Below, in pieces: positions 13,565 through 16,883 of a DNA stretch of 16,883 nucleotides; position 1 is the stretch's first letter; the number at the start of each line of letters is the position of its first letter. The position numbers and the translations under genes were made by a program. The DNA comes from an uncultured Saprospiraceae bacterium. GTDB taxonomy: Bacteria > Bacteroidota > Bacteroidia > Chitinophagales > Saprospiraceae. The DNA lies in the NCBI GenBank assembly GCA_937959095.1, contig CALGLY010000693.1, forward strand, positions 1-16,883, written 5' to 3'. The notes beneath the pieces are model-generated. The model searched no databases and had not been told where the DNA came from. It saw only the letters and a list, made by a program, of their open reading frames with translations.

Positions 13565-13943
13565 CTATTCCTAATTTGTTTCAAAGTTACAGGATTTTGG
13601 GGAAGATGTAAAGAAGATTTGGTTCTTTGATGAGTTTTGTAAAATGGACATTCGACTCCAAGTTCGCCTGTCCACAAATCTGATTTGCAAGATTTGTCAA
13701 AGAGCCGAAAATTTTTATTTTAATCTTATACACCAAAACTTCATGAAAGAACTCAAAAGATTAATATCCGTTAAGTGCCATCTCTTAATTAAACGGATAG
13801 TCCTTGATTTTATCAATTTCCTCTGTCTTCATTTTTTCACTTCCAATCCAAACAAAGGCAATTTCGATAAAAAAGAATACAATTAAAAAAAACCATCAGC
13901 AAAAAACTTATCTTCACCCTCGAAATAAACAAAAAGCGATTAA
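13565..13943. other. Divergent intergenic region between Uma2 and the AddB-like gene
   Basis: 379 bases, A+T-rich. It contains the Uma2 -7 box and two inverted repeats: ACAAATC (13674-13680) with GATTTGT (13691-13697), and TATCCGTT (13765-13772) with AACGGATA (13792-13799). It also holds a minus-strand open stretch ending at 13785 that may be gene debris. An 80-codon plus-strand frame (13644-13886) is open but has a composition unlike protein. No convincing promoter for the AddB-like gene is visible. Confidence 0.45.
13582..13589 (-). promoter_or_regulatory. Candidate -7 box (TAACTTTG) of the Uma2 gene
   Basis: An exact TAnnTTTG match on the minus strand, 17 bases upstream of the start at 13564. 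This is the same arrangement as at the beta-barrel gene (16 bases). A matching -33 TTG is not visible. The recurrent short spacing in this window supports it. Confidence 0.5.
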
Positions 13944-16718
13944 ATGCTCATCTACTTTGGTTTAGGATTAGACGAAGATATTCACATCCCTAATTTGGTG
14001 CAGGACGGCGCGGCGATTGACTATGTTGGCCCGCAGCGATTATTGGCTTGGTTGGAGGCCCGTTTAGGCTTTCAAGGTTATCCATCGGGAACGGAATATT
14101 TACGGATTGAGCAGTATCGGCAACTCATTAGTAAGTACCTCGAAGAACAACCCGAAGCCTTTTATCGCGCCTCTTTTGAAGCAGATCAATTAGCTACCGC
14201 AGCCGAATTATTATCGCGCCGCGATGAATTATTGTTAGCCAATTGGGATTTTACGCCTACTACTGATATGCCTGAACGCCTAAAGGTACTTGCTGAATTG
14301 GAGCAGCATTTGCGTGTCGAATTTATTGTTAATACACGTCCCGATTCGGATGAGATTTGGATCGAGCTTTCCGCAGGTTTTGCAGATCGTTTTGCGCAAA
14401 TTGTGGACTTTGCCGCGCATAGAAATACGACGATTAGTGAAATTCGTCTACTAGAACCACTAGAGATATTACCGCATCATTATCAGCGATTATTTGGGAT
14501 ATTAGCGAAGCGAAAGACAACCATCACGAATGCTGAACAATTCAAGGATTTAGCCCATTTAGCGGTTGCAGATAATGATTTAGGAAAGTTACAACGCCGT
14601 TTAGATACCCAAGAAGGAACAAGCGAATTGCAAGCAGATGGCAGCCTTCTTATCCTAAAAAGTAAGCGCGAAACGACGGCTGCGGCTTATCTCGCAAAGT
14701 TGTTTCAGAAAAATCCAAAGCTACGCCCTACCCTACTGATAAGCGATAAAAATAGAACCCTCGATAATGCTTTTTTGCAGGATAGTTTGCCGAGTTTAGG
14801 CATCTTATCGGCTTCTTCAGCGCGTCCGAGTTTGCAGATATTGAAATTGGTGACGGCTTTTCTTTGGGAACCTTTAGATCCTTTCAAGTTGATGGAGTTC
14901 GTGACGCTCAAGGTGAAGCCGCTAGAAGAAGAATTGGCAATCCAAATAGCACGTCGCTTATCCGAAACCCCTGGCATCAATAGCATCGCTTGGAACATCA
15001 CGATTAGTCGCTATTTTGAGGAAATAGAAACGGCTGCCGCCACCGATCATAGTATTGATGTAAATGCGATTCGGGAACAATATAATTTTTGGTTTCGACG
15101 ACAACGCTACAACACTTCGCAGACCGTACCGAAGGAAGAAGCTGTAGAAATTTATCGCTATTTAGGAGAATGGGCTTATCAACAATTTGAATATACTTCT
15201 AAAAAAAATCAATCGATGCTCGTGCTAAGTGAGCAAGCCAAGCGCGTAGAGGAACTGTTGGAGACTACACCCGAGTCCGATTTATCTTACTTGGAATTGG
15301 AGCGTATCATTCGCACGATTTATGAACCTTCGCCTGTACAATTTCGGGAGCAGGAATTGAATTTCTATCCCTTCTTACACCATTCCGCAGCCTTTGTAGA
15401 TGCCGTGGATGAACTCGTATGGTGGAATTTTATACAAGCAGAACCGAATCATTTCTTCTCTCGTTGGTATAAGCGCGAGCGTACTTATTTGACTGGAAAA
15501 AATATACTTTTAGACACGCCAAAAGACGAAAACAAACGCCTCCTTTGGCAACGAACGCAGCCTATTTTACATGCTCGAAATCGGGTGCTATTGATTGTGC
15601 CTGAATTGATAGAAGGAAAGGTCGTACATGAGCATCCGTTGCAAAGTGATTTGAAAGCCACCTTCGGAGATTTGGATGCGATTACCTTCGATATGGATAC
15701 GCAAGCGGGACAGGCACAGTTCGAGCAGTTTTTTGATATGCCCGAGCAAGTCGCCTTGGATACCTATACGCTTGGTCGTCCGCAACCGTTCATCGAAATC
15801 CCAAGTTTGAGTGAATATCTACAGACGGACTATGAAACTTTCACGAGTCTGAATACGCTCTTTTATTATCCGTATCAATGGGTATTTAAATACAAAACGC
15901 GTCTTAAAAAGTCGTCTATTTTGAGTGTGGTAAAGGATACCACTTTACTTGGAAATCTGGCGCACCGCTTCTTCGAGGAACTACTAAAAGAGGAAGACAT
16001 CAACATCTGGGAACGCAAAAATGTGGATAAATGGATTGATAAACGTGCTCCTTCTTTATTCCGACAAGAGGGCGCAGTACTCCTCATGTATGGGCGCGAA
16101 CCTGATAAAGTAAATTTCCTCAATCGTATAAAATATTCGGCTTGGAGTCTAGTCGATTCGCTCCAGAAAAATGCTTGGACGGTAAAGGATACCGAAATGA
16201 ATATGGAAGATTTATTCGTGGATGTGCCTGTACGCGCCAAAGCAGACTTGGTGCTACAACGCAACGATGAATTTGCAGTACTCGACTTGAAATGGCGCGG
16301 TATTTATTATCGGAAAGCGATGATAAAAAACCAAGAGGATTTGCAACTTGTTCTCTACTCTCGCCTACTCGAAAAAGCGGAGGACTGCTGGGCGCATACG
16401 GCTTATTTCATCATTGAGAAAGGACAAATGATTGCACGGAATAATCAAGCCTTCGAGGAGGTAAGCCCGATTGATCCGGAGTCGGATCATTGCGCGGTGC
16501 ATCAGACGATTCTAACGAAAATGGAGGAGACTTACTCTTGGCGACAGGTGCAGGTGAAGCGTGGTTTGATAGAGGTGCGTTGCCAATATACGAAGGATGG
16601 TCTGGAGGATGCGTATTATGATTTTAGCCTTCCACCAAATTCTATGGAACACCTAGAAATGAAGGATAAGGACGCGCCTTTTGATGATTATCGGGCGTTG
16701 ATTAATTTAGTTACTTAG
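13944..16718 (+). CDS. AddB/RecB-like PD-(D/E)XK exonuclease subunit
   Basis: 924 residues. The C-terminal part is a complete RecB-type nuclease: LLGNLAHRFFEELL (His674), RAKADLVL (Asp768), AVLDLKW (Asp781-x-Lys783) and DLQLVLYSRLL (Gln801, Tyr805, the QxxxY motif). The N-terminal 650 residues have the helical, helicase-derived look of AddB, for example DNAFLQDSLPSLGILSASSARPSLQILKLVTAFLWEPLDP (273-312). There is no Walker A (no GxxxxGK[ST]), so this half probably does not hydrolyse ATP. Such subunits work with an UvrD/AddA-type helicase-nuclease in processing double-strand ends. The partner would be expected downstream, beyond the window edge. ATG 13944 gives MLIYFGLGLDED, a plausible beta-strand start. 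Nuclease certain; AddB-like naming is an inference. Confidence 0.83.
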   Translation: MLIYFGLGLDEDIHIPNLVQDGAAIDYVGPQRLLAWLEARLGFQGYPSGTEYLRIEQYRQLISKYLEEQPEAFYRASFEADQLATAAELLSRRDELLLANWDFTPTTDMPERLKVLAELEQHLRVEFIVNTRPDSDEIWIELSAGFADRFAQIVDFAAHRNTTISEIRLLEPLEILPHHYQRLFGILAKRKTTITNAEQFKDLAHLAVADNDLGKLQRRLDTQEGTSELQADGSLLILKSKRETTAAAYLAKLFQKNPKLRPTLLISDKNRTLDNAFLQDSLPSLGILSASSARPSLQILKLVTAFLWEPLDPFKLMEFVTLKVKPLEEELAIQIARRLSETPGINSIAWNITISRYFEEIETAAATDHSIDVNAIREQYNFWFRRQRYNTSQTVPKEEAVEIYRYLGEWAYQQFEYTSKKNQSMLVLSEQAKRVEELLETTPESDLSYLELERIIRTIYEPSPVQFREQELNFYPFLHHSAAFVDAVDELVWWNFIQAEPNHFFSRWYKRERTYLTGKNILLDTPKDENKRLLWQRTQPILHARNRVLLIVPELIEGKVVHEHPLQSDLKATFGDLDAITFDMDTQAGQAQFEQFFDMPEQVALDTYTLGRPQPFIEIPSLSEYLQTDYETFTSLNTLFYYPYQWVFKYKTRLKKSSILSVVKDTTLLGNLAHRFFEELLKEEDINIWERKNVDKWIDKRAPSLFRQEGAVLLMYGREPDKVNFLNRIKYSAWSLVDSLQKNAWTVKDTEMNMEDLFVDVPVRAKADLVLQRNDEFAVLDLKWRGIYYRKAMIKNQEDLQLVLYSRLLEKAEDCWAHTAYFIIEKGQMIARNNQAFEEVSPIDPESDHCAVHQTILTKMEETYSWRQVQVKRGLIEVRCQYTKDGLEDAYYDFSLPPNSMEHLEMKDKDAPFDDYRALINLVT

Positions 16719-16757
16719 GGCGAAGCCCGTACCATAAAATCCAAGTAAGTACTTGGA
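16716..16757 (+). terminator. Two hairpins after the AddB-like gene; possible terminator
   Basis: GGGC-GAA-GCCC (16718-16728) begins on the last base of the stop codon and contains the very stable GCGAAGC triloop. TCCAAGT-AAGT-ACTTGGA (16740-16757) follows, and a run of six T lies 14 bases further (16772-16777). The second hairpin with the delayed T-run may end transcription. The first may be a dispersed mini-hairpin. Confidence 0.5.
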
Positions 16758-16771
16758 CATAATTAAGTTCC

Positions 16772-16883
16772 TTTTTTGACGGAGCATATTTTTTATCCAG
16801 ACGAGGCGAAAAACGTAGCTCTAGCCTTAGTTAAAGCGAGGATTTTCAACGAAGTATGGAGAAAAAAGATGCCGTCATAAAAA
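16772..16883. repeat. Palindromic element with terminal inverted repeats at the right edge
   Basis: The left arm (16772-16798: TTTTTT, TGACGG, AGCATA, a T-run and ATCC) and the right arm (16858-16883: GGAG, an A-run, GATG, CCGTCA and TAAAAA) are inverted copies with a few gaps. TGACGG at 16777-16782 pairs with CCGTCA at 16872-16877. The inside is partly self-complementary too. It looks like a MITE or REP-type unit of about 112 bases that reaches the window end. No protein is encoded in it. Confidence 0.7.

Noticed and set aside
13644..13886. 80-codon plus-strand frame
   Set aside because: Composition rich in Cys, His, Phe and Leu, interrupted by inverted repeats, no family resemblance and no promoter.
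15875..16264. 129-codon minus-strand frame
   Set aside because: Antisense to the nuclease domain of the AddB-like gene; Ser/Arg-rich chance frame.

Overview
The window reads as a chromosomal segment of a Bacteroidota bacterium, most likely a free-living member of the Saprospiria or a related group (inferred from gene content, not proven). The grounds are a PorW/SprE-type lipoprotein of the type IX secretion system, an outer-membrane beta-barrel of the PorT/DUF-type family, several TAnnTTTG -7 promoter boxes, no Shine-Dalgarno sequences before the genes, and an A+T-rich background. Almost everything coding is housekeeping or accessory metabolism. No prophage, insertion-sequence transposase, rRNA, tRNA or cas gene is visible.

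Layout. 1-568 (-) is the start of purD, cut by the window edge. 724-1332 (-) is a small exported beta-barrel protein. 1333-2080 is an A+T-rich 748-base stretch without a gene. It holds two identical 36-bp direct repeats spaced like a one-spacer CRISPR unit, and a perfect bidirectional terminator. 2081-4634 (+) is a two-gene unit: a membrane-anchored alpha/beta hydrolase and a PLP-dependent group II decarboxylase. A 94-base palindrome at 4635-4728 separates it from the convergent PorW/SprE-like lipoprotein gene 4737-7760 (-). 8244-9086 (+) is panC, followed by a flippase-like membrane protein and a DUF2809 membrane protein that overlap by ATGA (9241-10655). Next come an all-trans polyprenyl diphosphate synthase (10892-11899) and a DUF58 protein (12119-12988). 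A Uma2/DUF820 nuclease gene runs the other way (12992-13564), only 3 bases from the DUF58 stop. The window ends with a 924-residue AddB/RecB-like PD-(D/E)XK nuclease (13944-16718).

The genes touch purine synthesis (purD), pantothenate/CoA (panC), isoprenoid quinone side chains (polyprenyl synthase), protein secretion and gliding (PorW/SprE-like) and DNA end processing (AddB-like). They do not form one pathway. panD is absent from the place after panC where it often sits in this phylum, and a palindromic repeat occupies that spot.

The most unusual content is between the genes. There is a two-copy, 120-145-bp palindromic element placed right at the stop codons of panC and the polyprenyl synthase. 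There is also a 94-bp palindrome between convergent genes, a further palindromic element at the right edge, and a scattered set of mini-hairpins with a C-GAA-G loop whose stems differ in sequence but keep pairing. The 36-bp repeat pair at 1835-1940, with a boxA-like motif upstream and a 20-bp perfect terminator directly after it, is the best candidate for an undescribed non-coding RNA or a relic CRISPR-like unit.
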